From positions 114,559 to 178,558 of the forward strand of contig DATCYZ010000033.1 of the NCBI GenBank assembly GCA_036526195.1: a stretch of DNA of 64,000 bases. Reading direction: 5' to 3'. Below, piece by piece: positions 33,605-47,532 of the stretch; position 1 is the stretch's first letter; the number at the start of each line of letters is the position of its first letter. The translations under genes and the position numbers were made by a program. The notes beneath the pieces were generated by a model. It was not told the DNA's origin. It worked only from the letters and a program-made list of their open reading frames with translations, and ran no database searches. The stretch comes from DATCYZ01 sp036526195 (GTDB lineage Bacteria; Pseudomonadota; Gammaproteobacteria; Burkholderiales; SG8-39).

Positions 33605-35927
33605 ACGGGTTCTCCACGGGGGGAATGGCGGGGGCCCCGGGGAGGACCGGCATTCCAGGCAGGCCCGGCGGCGCAGCCGGACCTGGCAGGTACTCGCGGT
33701 AAAAGAACTCGGACACCGGCTTGCCGTCGTCGGGTCTTGCCGGATCGGGTTCCGTGAGGGCGCTCACCACGCCCTCGGGCGGGGTGCGGGCGACTTCCGG
33801 CACGCCTTTCAGCACCTTTTCCATGTAGCCCAGCCAGATCGGCAAGGCGACTGAACCGCCGGTCTGGTTGCGTCCCAGGCTGCGCGGCTGGCCGTAGCCG
33901 ACCCAGGCGACCCCGGCCACCGTGGGCTGGTAGCCGGCGAACCAGGCATCGACGAACTCGTTGGTGGTGCCGGTCTTGCCGGCAAGGTCGTGGCGTCCCA
34001 GCCGCGCCGCGCGCGCCGCCGTGCCATAGCGCGTCACGTCCTGCAGCAGGCTGTCCATGATGAAGGCGTTGCGCGCATCGATCACGCGCAGCGCCGGGTC
34101 CCCGGCGAGCGGCGGGTTCGCCACCGCGAGCACGTTGCCCCGGTCATCGACGATCTTCTGGATGAAGTACGGCTGCACGAGGAAGCCGCCGTTCGCGAAG
34201 ACGGCGTAGCCGCGCGCCACCTGCATCGGCGTCACCGAGCCGGCGCCGAGCGCCATGGTCAGGTAGGGCGGGTGCTTGTCGGCGTCGAAGCCGAAGCGAC
34301 GGATGTAGTCCTGCGCGTACTTCGGGCCGATCGCCTCGAGGATGCGGATCGACACCATGTTCTTCGACTTGGCGAGCGCGTTGCGCAGCCGCAGCGGCCC
34401 CTCGAATTTGCCGTCGTAGTTCTTCGGTTCCCAGCGCTGCGAGCCGGTGATCTCCGCATCGACCACGATCGGTTCGTCGGCGATCACCGTAGCCGGGGTA
34501 AACCCCTTCTCGAGCGCCGCGGAGTAGATGAAGGGCTTGAACGAGGAACCGGGCTGGCGCCAGGCCTGCACCACGTGGTTGAACTTGGTGCGTGAAAAAT
34601 CGAACCCGCCCACCAGCGCGCGCACCGCGCCGTCCGAGGGATCGAGCGAGACGAAGGCCGCCTCGACCTCGGGCAACTGGGCGAGTTGCCAGCGCTGCCG
34701 CTCGTCCTTCTGCAGGCGGACGATCGCGCCGCGCTGGATCCTGCGCTGCGGCGCGGCCTTTGGGTCGAGCGCGCGCGCTACGAACTTCAAGGCCTCGCCC
34801 TCGATCTTCACGCGCGTGCCGTTGCGCAGCGCGACTTCGACGCTGCCGGGGCCGGCCGAGAGCACCAGCGCCGCGACCAGGTCTTCGCTGTCCGGGTGCT
34901 CCGCCAGCGCATCGTCGATCTCGTCCTCGTCAAGCGGCTCGGTGAGCCTGGCAAAGCCCTCGGGGCCGCGGTAGCCGTGGCGTCGGTCGTACTCGAGCAC
35001 GCCGCGGCGCAGGGCGGTGTACGCAGCCTCCTGGTCTGCGGCGCGCAGGGTGGTGTAGACGCGAAAGCCCTTGGTGTAGGCCGCTTCCGGGTATTGCTCG
35101 TAGATCGCCTGGCGGACCATTTCGGCGAGGTGGTCCGCAGCCACCGAGAAGTGGGCGGTTTCCCGGCGGACGTGCAGGGACGCCTTGCCGCCCTCTTCAT
35201 GCTGCGCCGCAGTAATGTGTCCAAGATCACGCATCCGGCGCAGCACGTACTGCTGCCGGAGTTTCGCGCGTTGTGGATTCGCAACAGGGTTGTAGGAAGA
35301 CGGTGCCTTGGGCAGGCCGGCCAGCATGGCCATTTCGGCGATGGTGAGGTTGCCCAGCGCCTTGCCGTAATAGATCTGCGAGGCGGCGGCGAATCCGTAC
35401 GCGCGCTGGCCGAGATAGATCTGGTTCACGTACAGCTCGAGGATCTGGTCCTTGGTCAGGCTGTGCTCGATCTTGAAGGCAAGCAGCGCCTCGTAAAGCT
35501 TCCGGGTCAGGGTCTTTTCCGAGGACAGGAAGAAGTTGCGCGCCACCTGCATGGTGATGGTGCTGGCGCCCTGCCGTTTCCCCCCTGCGATGAGGTTGGC
35601 GTACGCTGCACGCAGCACGCCGAGATAGTCGATGCCGGCGTGCTGGTAGAAGCGTTCGTCTTCGGCCGCGAGGATGGCCGCTTTCAGCAACGGCGGCACG
35701 TCGCGGATCGACACGACCGAGCGCCGCTCCTCGCCGAACTCGCCGATCAGGATGCCTTCAGCGGTGTAGACCCGCAGCGGAATCTTGGGCTGGTAATCGG
35801 TCAGCATCCCCAGGGTGGGCAGGTTCGGCCAGGCAAGCAGCACCACGAAGGCGGCCATCAGCGCACCAGCCGTGGCGAGGCCCAGCAGCAGGACGAACGG
35901 AAACAGTAAAAAACGGAGCCACATCAA
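33585..35927 (-). CDS. mrcA: Penicillin-binding protein 1A (bifunctional transglycosylase/transpeptidase)
   Basis: A 780-residue class A PBP that polymerises and crosslinks peptidoglycan. It has one N-terminal membrane helix, a GT51 domain (AAEDERFYQHAGIDYLG, GKRQGASTITMQVARN, KDQILELYVNQIYLGQRAYG), an OB-like insert, and a transpeptidase domain with SxxK in GSSFKPFIYS, SKN in AKSKNMVS and KTG in LAGKTGTTNEF. A Pro-rich C-terminus follows. Divergent from pilM, the classic arrangement in beta- and gammaproteobacteria. The 170-bp spacer (35928-36097) must hold both promoters; none is clear by eye. Confidence 0.96.
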   Translation of the reverse strand: MMWLRFLLFPFVLLLGLATAGALMAAFVVLLAWPNLPTLGMLTDYQPKIPLRVYTAEGILIGEFGEERRSVVSIRDVPPLLKAAILAAEDERFYQHAGIDYLGVLRAAYANLIAGGKRQGASTITMQVARNFFLSSEKTLTRKLYEALLAFKIEHSLTKDQILELYVNQIYLGQRAYGFAAASQIYYGKALGNLTIAEMAMLAGLPKAPSSYNPVANPQRAKLRQQYVLRRMRDLGHITAAQHEEGGKASLHVRRETAHFSVAADHLAEMVRQAIYEQYPEAAYTKGFRVYTTLRAADQEAAYTALRRGVLEYDRRHGYRGPEGFARLTEPLDEDEIDDALAEHPDSEDLVAALVLSAGPGSVEVALRNGTRVKIEGEALKFVARALDPKAAPQRRIQRGAIVRLQKDERQRWQLAQLPEVEAAFVSLDPSDGAVRALVGGFDFSRTKFNHVVQAWRQPGSSFKPFIYSAALEKGFTPATVIADEPIVVDAEITGSQRWEPKNYDGKFEGPLRLRNALAKSKNMVSIRILEAIGPKYAQDYIRRFGFDADKHPPYLTMALGAGSVTPMQVARGYAVFANGGFLVQPYFIQKIVDDRGNVLAVANPPLAGDPALRVIDARNAFIMDSLLQDVTRYGTAARAARLGRHDLAGKTGTTNEFVDAWFAGYQPTVAGVAWVGYGQPRSLGRNQTGGSVALPIWLGYMEKVLKGVPEVARTPPEGVVSALTEPDPARPDDGKPVSEFFYREYLPGPAAPPGLPGMPVLPGAPAIPPVENPFKAPPV

Positions 35928-36097
35928 GGGGGTTAGAGTGTGACGGAATGCCGCGGGTTCGGGCGGGCAGGCAAGGTAGCATGAATGGGCCCCGCTGCCG
36001 GGGAGGATTTACTAGACACCTGCGGGAGTTGTTGCTAGCATTTAACGCGAATTCTACGTATTGCACCTAACAGGCCGGTGCACAAGGAAAAATAGCG

Positions 36098-37174
36098 ATG
36101 GGCTTCGATCTCTTCACTCCGAAGGCTCCCCCGCTGTTCGGGCTCGACGTCAGTTCCTCATCCGTCAAGATGCTGGAAATCGTCGATGCGGGCAAGGGCG
36201 CGTACCGGGTCGACCGATATGCCATGGAGGCATTGCCGCGTGATGCGGTGGTCGACGGCAACGTCAACAACCTCGAGGCGGTCGCCGAGGCCGTCAAGCG
36301 CGCCTACAAGCGCCTCGGCACGCGCACCAAGCACGTCGCCATGGCCGTGCCCTCGGGCGCGGTGATCACCAAGAAGATCATCGTCCAGTCCGGGCTGCGC
36401 GAGGACGAACTCGAGATCCAGGTCGAATCCGAGGCGAACCAGTACATCCCGTTTGCCCTCGAGGAGGTCAACCTGGACTTCCAGACGCTCGGGCCCTCCC
36501 CGTCGTCGCCGGAAGAGCAGGAAGTGCTGATCGCGGCGACACGCAAGGAGAAAGTCGAGGACCGCGTGGCGATCGCCGAATCGGCGGGACTCCGCGCGCT
36601 GGTGATGGACGTCGAGTCCTATGCCCAGCAGATGGCGCTGGCGCTGGTGGTTGAACAACTGCCCGGCGGTGGCAAGGACCAGAACATCGCGGTGGTCGAT
36701 GTCGGCCAGAGCGTCATGCAGATCACCGTGTTGCGCAACGACCAGTCCGTCTATACGCGCGAACAGGCCTTCGGCGGCAGCCAGCTGACGCAGGACATCG
36801 TCGCGCGCTACGGCATGTCGCCGGAAGAAGCCGAGAATGCCAAGCGCACCGGGGGGCTGCCCGACGATTACGAGGCCGAGGTCCTGCGCCCGTTCATGGA
36901 GAACGTGGCAATGGAAGTGCAGCGCGCGCTGCAGTTCTTCTTCAGTTCCACCCAATTCAACACCGTCGACCACATCCTGCTCGCGGGCGGCTCGGCCGTC
37001 ATTCCGGGGCTGGACGAGGTGGTGAACACCCGCACGCAGGTCCCGGCCATTGTGGCCAACCCGTTTGCCTCGATGCAGACTTCGCCGCGAATCCAGTTGA
37101 AGCGCCTGATCGTCGATGCGCCCTCGCTGATCGTTGCCTGCGGGCTCGCCATGCGGAGGTTTGACCCGATATGA
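36098..37174 (+). CDS. pilM: Type IV pilus inner-membrane platform protein PilM
   Basis: A 358-residue actin-like ATPase-fold protein on the cytoplasmic face of the pilus alignment complex, binding the PilN N-terminus. Characteristic blocks: LFGLDVSSSSVKMLEI, KHVAMAVPSGAVITKKI, VVDVGQSVMQITV (phosphate loop) and ILLAGGSAVIPGLDEVV. It opens the pilMNOPQ operon; the ATG follows AAGGAAAAA. Overlaps pilN by 4 nt. Confidence 0.96.
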   Translation: MGFDLFTPKAPPLFGLDVSSSSVKMLEIVDAGKGAYRVDRYAMEALPRDAVVDGNVNNLEAVAEAVKRAYKRLGTRTKHVAMAVPSGAVITKKIIVQSGLREDELEIQVESEANQYIPFALEEVNLDFQTLGPSPSSPEEQEVLIAATRKEKVEDRVAIAESAGLRALVMDVESYAQQMALALVVEQLPGGGKDQNIAVVDVGQSVMQITVLRNDQSVYTREQAFGGSQLTQDIVARYGMSPEEAENAKRTGGLPDDYEAEVLRPFMENVAMEVQRALQFFFSSTQFNTVDHILLAGGSAVIPGLDEVVNTRTQVPAIVANPFASMQTSPRIQLKRLIVDAPSLIVACGLAMRRFDPI

Positions 37175-37779
37175 GCACACGCATCAACCTGTTGCCGCAT
37201 CGCGAGGAGCGCCGCAAGCGCGCCCGCCAGCACTTTGCCGTGCTCGCCGGGTTGACGGCCGTGCTCGGCCTGGCAGTCGTCGGCGCCGGCCACATCTACA
37301 ACAGCAACCAGTTGCAGACCCAGGCCGACCGCAACAGCTTCCTGGTCGGCGAGAACAAGAAACTCGACAAGGAAATCGAGGAAATCAAGAAGCTGAAGGA
37401 CGAGATCGCCGCGCTGCTCGCGCGCAAGCAGGTAATCGAAACCCTGCAGACCGACCGCGCCCAGACCGTCCACCTGCTGGACGAACTGGTGCGGCAGATG
37501 CCCGAGGGCGTGTACCTGAAGTCCGTGACGCAGAAGGGCCTGTCGGTGCGGGTGAGCGGCTACGCCCAGTCGAATGCCCGCGTGTCCACGCTGATGCGCA
37601 ACATCGAATCCTCGCCCTGGCTGGAAAGCCCCGGCCTCATCGAGATCAAGGCCTCGATCGTCGACAAGAAGCGCGTCTCGGAATTCGACCTGACGCTCGC
37701 GCTCAAGCGCGCCGCGAAGGACGAAGCCAAGGACGCAGCTGCCAAGGGCGCGGCCAAGCCGGCCGCGAAAAAAGGTTAA
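37171..37779 (+). CDS. pilN: Type IV pilus assembly protein PilN
   Basis: A 202-residue bitopic protein: the N-terminal TRINLLPHREERRKR peptide docks into PilM, one membrane helix follows (about residues 23-45), then a coiled coil (EIEEIKKLKDEIAALLARK) and a ferredoxin-like periplasmic domain that pairs with PilO. The last ~20 residues are an Ala/Lys-rich tail not common in PilN. ATGA overlap with pilM. Confidence 0.95.
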   Translation: MSTRINLLPHREERRKRARQHFAVLAGLTAVLGLAVVGAGHIYNSNQLQTQADRNSFLVGENKKLDKEIEEIKKLKDEIAALLARKQVIETLQTDRAQTVHLLDELVRQMPEGVYLKSVTQKGLSVRVSGYAQSNARVSTLMRNIESSPWLESPGLIEIKASIVDKKRVSEFDLTLALKRAAKDEAKDAAAKGAAKPAAKKG

Positions 37780-37782
37780 GCC

Positions 37783-38436
37783 ATGGCGATCAACCTCAAC
37801 GCGATTGCCGAAGACTTCAAGCACCTCAATCCGAAGGATCCCGGCACCTGGCCGCTGATCCCGAAACTTGCGGCGCTGCTTGCGATCCTGGTCGCGCTGC
37901 CGGTGGGCGGCTATTTCGGGCACTGGCAGGGACAGATCGAGGAAATCGAGGCGGGCAAGCAGAAAGAGGTGAAGCTGAAGGAGGAGTACCTCAACAAGAA
38001 GAAGCAGGCGGTCAACCTCGATTTGCTGAAGCAGCAGGAACGCGAGATCGAAACGCAGTTCGGCGCGCTGTTGCGCCAGTTGCCGAACAAGTCGCAGATG
38101 GACGCGCTGCTCGTGGACATCAACCAGGCCGGTCTTGGCCGCGGCCTGCTGTTTGAGCTGTTCAAGCCCGAAAGTGCCGAATCGGCCAAGGAGTTCTACG
38201 CCGAATTGCCGATCAAGGTGAAGGTTGTGGGCACGTACCACGACATGGGCGCCTTTGCCTCGGATGTCGGGCAGCTGCCGCGCATCGTCACGCTGAACGA
38301 CGTTGCGATCACCGCGGGCAAGGACGGCAACCTCACCATGGACGCCACCGCGCGCACCTTCCGCTACCTCGACGAGGAAGAAATCGCGTCGCAGCGCAAG
38401 GCGCAGCAGGCCGCGAAGAAGGGGGCGAGAAAATGA
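37783..38436 (+). CDS. pilO: Type IV pilus assembly protein PilO
   Basis: A 217-residue bitopic partner of PilN. It has one membrane helix (about residues 27-47), a coiled coil with GKQKEVKLKEEYLNKKKQAVNL, and a periplasmic domain where YAELPIKVKVVGTYHDMGAFASDV is the conserved PilO core. It lies 3 nt after pilN and overlaps pilP by 4 nt. Confidence 0.95.
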   Translation: MAINLNAIAEDFKHLNPKDPGTWPLIPKLAALLAILVALPVGGYFGHWQGQIEEIEAGKQKEVKLKEEYLNKKKQAVNLDLLKQQEREIETQFGALLRQLPNKSQMDALLVDINQAGLGRGLLFELFKPESAESAKEFYAELPIKVKVVGTYHDMGAFASDVGQLPRIVTLNDVAITAGKDGNLTMDATARTFRYLDEEEIASQRKAQQAAKKGARK

Positions 38437-38960
38437 AGCGCCTGATCGTGCTGGCCTGCGCCAGCGTCCTCGCCGCCTGCGGCGGCGAGGAGCACAGCGA
38501 CCTCAAGCAGGAACTGACCGCAATGACCAAGGACGTGCGCGGTCGTGTCGACCCGCTGCCGAAGGTCAGGGATTACGAGCCGGTGCCCTACACCGCGGAA
38601 GGCGACGTCGACCCGTTCCGGCCCGATCGCATCATCGTCGCGCAGTCGGGAACGGCGACCGCGGCCGCCGGCAAGCTGGCACCCGACCGGGACCGCCCGA
38701 AAGAGCCGCTCGAAGCCTTTCCCCTCGAGTCGATCCAGATGGTCGGCACGCTCGAACAGAAGGACGCGGTATTTGCCCTCGTGGTGGCCGGGCAGAACCT
38801 GTACCGGGTCAAGAAGGGGAATTACATGGGACAGAATTTCGGCGTGATCACGTCCGTCAATGACGGACAGATCGCGCTCAAGGAGCTGGTGCAGGACGGG
38901 GCCGGCGAATGGACCGAACGCGAGAGCGCGCTGCAACTGCAGGAGGGAAGCAAACGATGA
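38433..38960 (+). CDS. pilP: Type IV pilus lipoprotein PilP
   Basis: A 175-residue inner-membrane lipoprotein linking PilN/PilO to the secretin PilQ. The lipobox is LAAC (Cys16). A disordered segment (DPFRPDRI and following) leads to the C-terminal beta domain with LESIQMVGTLEQKDAVFALV and VKKGNYMGQNFGVI. Overlaps pilO and pilQ by 4 nt each. Confidence 0.95.
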   Translation: MKRLIVLACASVLAACGGEEHSDLKQELTAMTKDVRGRVDPLPKVRDYEPVPYTAEGDVDPFRPDRIIVAQSGTATAAAGKLAPDRDRPKEPLEAFPLESIQMVGTLEQKDAVFALVVAGQNLYRVKKGNYMGQNFGVITSVNDGQIALKELVQDGAGEWTERESALQLQEGSKR

Positions 38961-41074
38961 TCATGCGAACCGTAGTCAAACTCCTCGCGTTCTGGCTCGC
39001 GGGCCTCGGTCTTGCGCTCGCGCAGGGCAACAGCATCGAATCGGTCAACGTCACCGAGCAGGGCGGCAAGGTGATCCTGAGGATCGTGACCAAGGAACCG
39101 CTTGCGGCCGTGCCGCCGAATTTCACCGTCGCCACCCCGGCGCGCATCGCGTTCGATTTCCCGAACACCGCGAACGCGCTCGGCCGCGCCAGCCAGGACT
39201 TCAGCCAGGGCGAACTGCGCAGCATGAACGTGGTGCAAGGCGCCAACCGCACGCGCCTGGTGCTCAACCTGCGCCGGCCGGTGCCGCACGAGGCGGTGAT
39301 CGACGGCAAGGCGCTCGTCGTCACCCTGTCTGCGCCGGCGGTCTCCGCGGCGGCGCCGGCGGGCCAGACCGCGCACTTTGCCGACGGCAAGGTCGATGCC
39401 AAGCACGCGATCCGCGATGTCGACTTCCGCCGCGGCAGCTCGGGCGAAGGCCGGGTGGTGGTGGACCTCTCCGACACCTCGACCGGCATCGACATCCGTC
39501 AGCAGGGCCAGAACCTGGTCGTCGAGTTCCTGAAGACCACGCTGCCGGAGAACCTGCGGCGGCGGCTGGACGTGGTCGACTTCGCCACGCCGGTGCAGCT
39601 GGTCAGCACCTTCCAGCAGGGCGAGAACGTGCGCATGGTGATCGAGCCACGCGGTCAGTGGGAGCACACGGCCTACCAGTCTGAGACCCAGTTCGTGGTT
39701 GAAGTGAAGCCGGTGTCCGCCGACCAGGGCCGCGCCTCGCAGCGCGGCCGTTATGTTGGCGAGAAGCTCTCGCTCAACTTCCAGAACGTGGAAGTGCGCG
39801 CGGTGCTGAACGTGATCGCCGACTTCACGGACCTCAACATCATCACCAGCGACACGGTGACCGGCAACATCACGCTGCGGCTGAAGGACGTGCCCTGGGA
39901 CCAGGCGCTGGAGATCATCCTGCAGACCCGGGGGCTGGACAGCCGCAAGAACGGCAACGTGGTCTGGATCGCGCCGCGCGACGAGCTCGCCACCCGCGAG
40001 AAGCTCGCGCTCGAGGCACAGCAGCAGATCACCGAGCTCGAGCAGACGCGTACCGAGTCCTTCCAGATGAACTACCAGAAGGCCGGCGACGTGCAGAAGC
40101 TGCTCTCCGACCGCACCCAGCCGATCCTCTCGAAGCGCGGCAGCGCGGTGGTTGACGCGCGCACCAACACGCTGTTCGTCCAGGACGTGCCGAGCCGGCT
40201 GGAAGAGGTCCGAAAGCTGCTCGCGAAAATAGACATTCCGGTGCGCCAGGTGATGATCGAGGCGCGCATCGTCGAGGCGAGCGACACCTTCGCCAAGAAC
40301 CTCGGTGCGAAGCTCGGCTTCAACGACGTCTCCCTGTTGCGGCAGCCCAATTCACCGGGTGGCCTCTCGGTTGCGGGCTCTCGCGACGACCGCTTCATCA
40401 TCAGCGGCAACCAGATCGGTTCCGGCATCCGCACGGGCCAGACGCCGGACCCGGGCACCGGCTACTTCCCGGACGGCTACCAGGTCAACCTGCCCGCGGC
40501 CGGCCTGAACAGCTTCAGCGCGGGGCAATTCGCGATCACGCTGTTCCGGCCCTCGCTCACGCGCTTCATCAACCTGGAACTCACCGCGCTGGAAGCCGAC
40601 GGCAAGGGCAAGATCATCTCCAGCCCGCGGGTGCTGACGGCAGACCAGGTCGAGGCGCTGATCGAGCAGGGCACGGAGATCCCGTACCAGCAGGCCACTT
40701 CCTCGGGGGCCACCGCGGTCTCGTTCCGCAAGGCGAACCTCGCGCTCAAGGTGAAGCCGCAGATCACGCCGGACGGCAACATCATCATGACGCTCGACGT
40801 GAACAAGGACGCGCCGGGCGCCACCACGCCGGCGGGCGTGCAGATCAGCACCAAGCACGTGAAGACCGAGGTTCTGGTCGAGAACGGCGGCACGGTGGTG
40901 ATCGGCGGGATCTACGAGCAGACCGATCGCCAGGACGTCACCAAGGTGCCGTTCCTCGGGGACCTGCCCTACGTCGGGTTCCTGTTCAAGAACGACCAGA
41001 AGACTTCGCAGAAGACCGAACTCCTGGTGTTCATCACGCCGCGGATCGTCAACGACCGGCTGAATCTGCGCTGA
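38957..41074 (+). CDS. pilQ: Type IV pilus outer-membrane secretin PilQ
   Basis: A 705-residue secretin forming the pilus exit channel. Order: signal peptide (about 1-22, LAGLGLALAQ), AMIN domains binding peptidoglycan (roughly 25-250), an N0/STN domain (SLNFQNVEVRAVLNVIADFT), an N1 domain, and the secretin beta domain (ARIVEASDTFAKNLGAKLGF to ELLVFITPRIV). The start at 38957 overlaps the pilP stop (ATGA); ATG 38963 is a close alternative. A strong terminator follows, ending the pil operon before aroK. Confidence 0.96.
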   Translation: MIMRTVVKLLAFWLAGLGLALAQGNSIESVNVTEQGGKVILRIVTKEPLAAVPPNFTVATPARIAFDFPNTANALGRASQDFSQGELRSMNVVQGANRTRLVLNLRRPVPHEAVIDGKALVVTLSAPAVSAAAPAGQTAHFADGKVDAKHAIRDVDFRRGSSGEGRVVVDLSDTSTGIDIRQQGQNLVVEFLKTTLPENLRRRLDVVDFATPVQLVSTFQQGENVRMVIEPRGQWEHTAYQSETQFVVEVKPVSADQGRASQRGRYVGEKLSLNFQNVEVRAVLNVIADFTDLNIITSDTVTGNITLRLKDVPWDQALEIILQTRGLDSRKNGNVVWIAPRDELATREKLALEAQQQITELEQTRTESFQMNYQKAGDVQKLLSDRTQPILSKRGSAVVDARTNTLFVQDVPSRLEEVRKLLAKIDIPVRQVMIEARIVEASDTFAKNLGAKLGFNDVSLLRQPNSPGGLSVAGSRDDRFIISGNQIGSGIRTGQTPDPGTGYFPDGYQVNLPAAGLNSFSAGQFAITLFRPSLTRFINLELTALEADGKGKIISSPRVLTADQVEALIEQGTEIPYQQATSSGATAVSFRKANLALKVKPQITPDGNIIMTLDVNKDAPGATTPAGVQISTKHVKTEVLVENGGTVVIGGIYEQTDRQDVTKVPFLGDLPYVGFLFKNDQKTSQKTELLVFITPRIVNDRLNLR

Positions 41075-41098
41075 TTTGCCACGTCTCCTCCTGACGGC

Positions 41099-41127
41099 AC
41101 GGCCGGGCTTGCCCGGCCGTTTTCTTT
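41099..41127 (+). terminator. Rho-independent terminator after pilQ
   Basis: A stem of up to 9 bp, ACGGCCGGG paired with CCCGGCCGT (41099-41107 with 41112-41120) around a CTTG loop, is followed by TTTCTTT. It separates the pil operon from aroKB. Confidence 0.88.
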
Positions 41128-41152
41128 CCGGCGCCGCCGCTACAATGTCCCG

Positions 41153-41686
41153 ATGCAGTCGGCGGGCAACCTCATCCTGGTGGGACTGATGGGCGCGGGC
41201 AAGACGACCGCCGGGCGATTGCTCGCGCGCAGGCTCGGCCGCGAGTTCTTCGACAGCGACCATGAGATCGAGCGGCGCTGCGGGGTCGGCATTCCCGTGA
41301 TCTTCGAGATCGAGGGCGAGTCGGGGTTTCGCGATCGCGAGGCGCAGATGATTGCAGAACTCGCCGGGCAGCACGACTGCGTGCTCGCCACCGGTGGCGG
41401 GGCGGTGCTGCGCGAGGCGAACCGCCGGGTGCTGGCGGCCGCCGGCACGGTGGTCTACCTGCACGCGAAGCCCGAAGCGCTCTATCGCCGGATCCGCCAC
41501 GACCGCAACCGGCCGCTGCTTTCGGGCGCCGATCCGCTCGGCCGGCTGCAGGCGCTGTACGAGGAACGCGACCCGCTGTATCGCGAGATCGCCGACCTGG
41601 TGGTCGAAACCGGCATCCAGAATGCCCGCACCCTGGCCCGCGCGCTGCAGACGCGTCTGGAGGAATCGTGCCTTCGCTCCGCGTAG
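41153..41686 (+). CDS. aroK: Shikimate kinase
   Basis: Phosphorylates shikimate in aromatic amino acid synthesis. The 177-residue protein has Walker A GLMGAGKTT, the shikimate-binding DSDHEIERR and GESGFRDREA, GGGAVLR, and the lid RNRPLL. A TACAAT hexamer (41141-41146) ends 6 nt before the ATG and there is no Shine-Dalgarno, hinting at a leaderless message. It overlaps aroB by 19 nt. Confidence 0.95.
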   Translation: MQSAGNLILVGLMGAGKTTAGRLLARRLGREFFDSDHEIERRCGVGIPVIFEIEGESGFRDREAQMIAELAGQHDCVLATGGGAVLREANRRVLAAAGTVVYLHAKPEALYRRIRHDRNRPLLSGADPLGRLQALYEERDPLYREIADLVVETGIQNARTLARALQTRLEESCLRSA

Positions 41687-42768
41687 CGCTCGGCGAGCGC
41701 AGCTACCCCATCCACCTCGGGACGGGCGTGCTCGACGATGCGGCGCTTTATGCGCCGCATGCCGCCGGCCGGCGCGCGGCGATCGTCACCAACCCGGTCG
41801 TCGCCCCGCTGTATCTCGATCGTGTCGAGCGCGCCCTGGCCGCCTGCGACACGCAAACGGTCCGCATCGTGGTGCCGGACGGCGAGGCGGCCAAGGGCTG
41901 GGAAACGCTGGATCGCGTCTTCGATGCATTGCTCGCCGCGCATTGCGACCGCGAGACGCTCGTCGTGGCACTGGGCGGGGGCGTGGTGGGCGACCTCGCC
42001 GGTTTCGCGGCCGCCACCTACCAGCGCGGGGTGCCGTTCCTGCAGATCCCGACAACATTGCTTGCGCAGGTCGATTCCTCGGTGGGCGGAAAGACGGCCA
42101 TCAATCATGCGCGTGGCAAGAACATGGTCGGCGCCTTTCACCAGCCGCAGGCGGTGCTCGCCGACATCGGCGTGCTGGCCACGCTGCCGCCACGCGAACT
42201 GCGCGCGGGACTGGCCGAGGTCATCAAGCACGGGCTTGCCCTGGACGCCGGTTTCGCGGACTGGATCGAGGCCAATATCGCGCTCCTGGTCGCGGGCGAG
42301 GCCCCGGCGCTGGAGCATGCGGTCCGCCGCTCGTGCGAACTCAAGGCCGCGGTGGTGGCGGAAGACGAACGCGAGGCCGGCCGGCGCGCCCTGCTGAACC
42401 TTGGCCATACCTTCGGCCACGCAATCGAGGCGGGAATGGGATACGGCGCCTGGCTGCATGGCGAGGCCGTGGCTGCGGGCATGGTGATGGCGGCGGACCT
42501 GTCGGCCCGCGCGGGCCTGCTCGCCGTCGACCAGGCGACGCGGGTGCGCCGCCTGGTCGCGCGCGCCGGCCTGCCGTCGCAGGGGCCGGCGGACCTGCTG
42601 CCTGCGCGCTACCTTGAACTCATGAAGGTCGACAAGAAAGTTGCGGCCGGACGCATCCGCTTCGTGCTGCTCGAGGCGATCGGGCAGGCGGTGATGCGGG
42701 GGGACATCGATCCGGCCCTCGCGCAGGCAACCATCGCCGACTGCACGAAAAAAACCGACGCCGCCTGA
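41668..42768 (+). CDS. aroB: 3-dehydroquinate synthase
   Basis: Converts DAHP to 3-dehydroquinate. The 366-residue protein has the NAD loop LGGGVVGDLAGFAA, QIPTTLLAQVDSSVGGKT, the metal site GLAEVIKHG and LNLGHTFGHAIE with its two His. The GTG start at 41668 lies inside the aroK 3' end (19-nt overlap) and gives the normal N-terminus; GGAGGAA precedes it. Confidence 0.96.
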   Translation: MPSLRVALGERSYPIHLGTGVLDDAALYAPHAAGRRAAIVTNPVVAPLYLDRVERALAACDTQTVRIVVPDGEAAKGWETLDRVFDALLAAHCDRETLVVALGGGVVGDLAGFAAATYQRGVPFLQIPTTLLAQVDSSVGGKTAINHARGKNMVGAFHQPQAVLADIGVLATLPPRELRAGLAEVIKHGLALDAGFADWIEANIALLVAGEAPALEHAVRRSCELKAAVVAEDEREAGRRALLNLGHTFGHAIEAGMGYGAWLHGEAVAAGMVMAADLSARAGLLAVDQATRVRRLVARAGLPSQGPADLLPARYLELMKVDKKVAAGRIRFVLLEAIGQAVMRGDIDPALAQATIADCTKKTDAA

Positions 42769-42783
42769 GCCCTCCGGCGGGTC

Positions 42784-42812
42784 TTGTCTGGACTGGGGTC
42801 GGCTAGTATATT
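42784..42812 (+). promoter_or_regulatory. Candidate sigma-70 promoter of gltBD
   Basis: TTGTCT (42784-42789, 4/6), a 17-nt spacer and TATATT (42807-42812, 5/6) lie in the aroB-gltB gap, about 70 nt before the preferred gltB start. This is the best-formed promoter noticed in the window. Confidence 0.6.
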
Positions 42813-42883
42813 CGGCAGTTCGCCCGCAGTTTGTGCAGAGCGGCGAAAACGTCAGAAAATCATTTGTATCCAGAGGCTTAGCC

Positions 42884-47530
<4,647 letters not shown>

Positions 47531-47532
47531 CG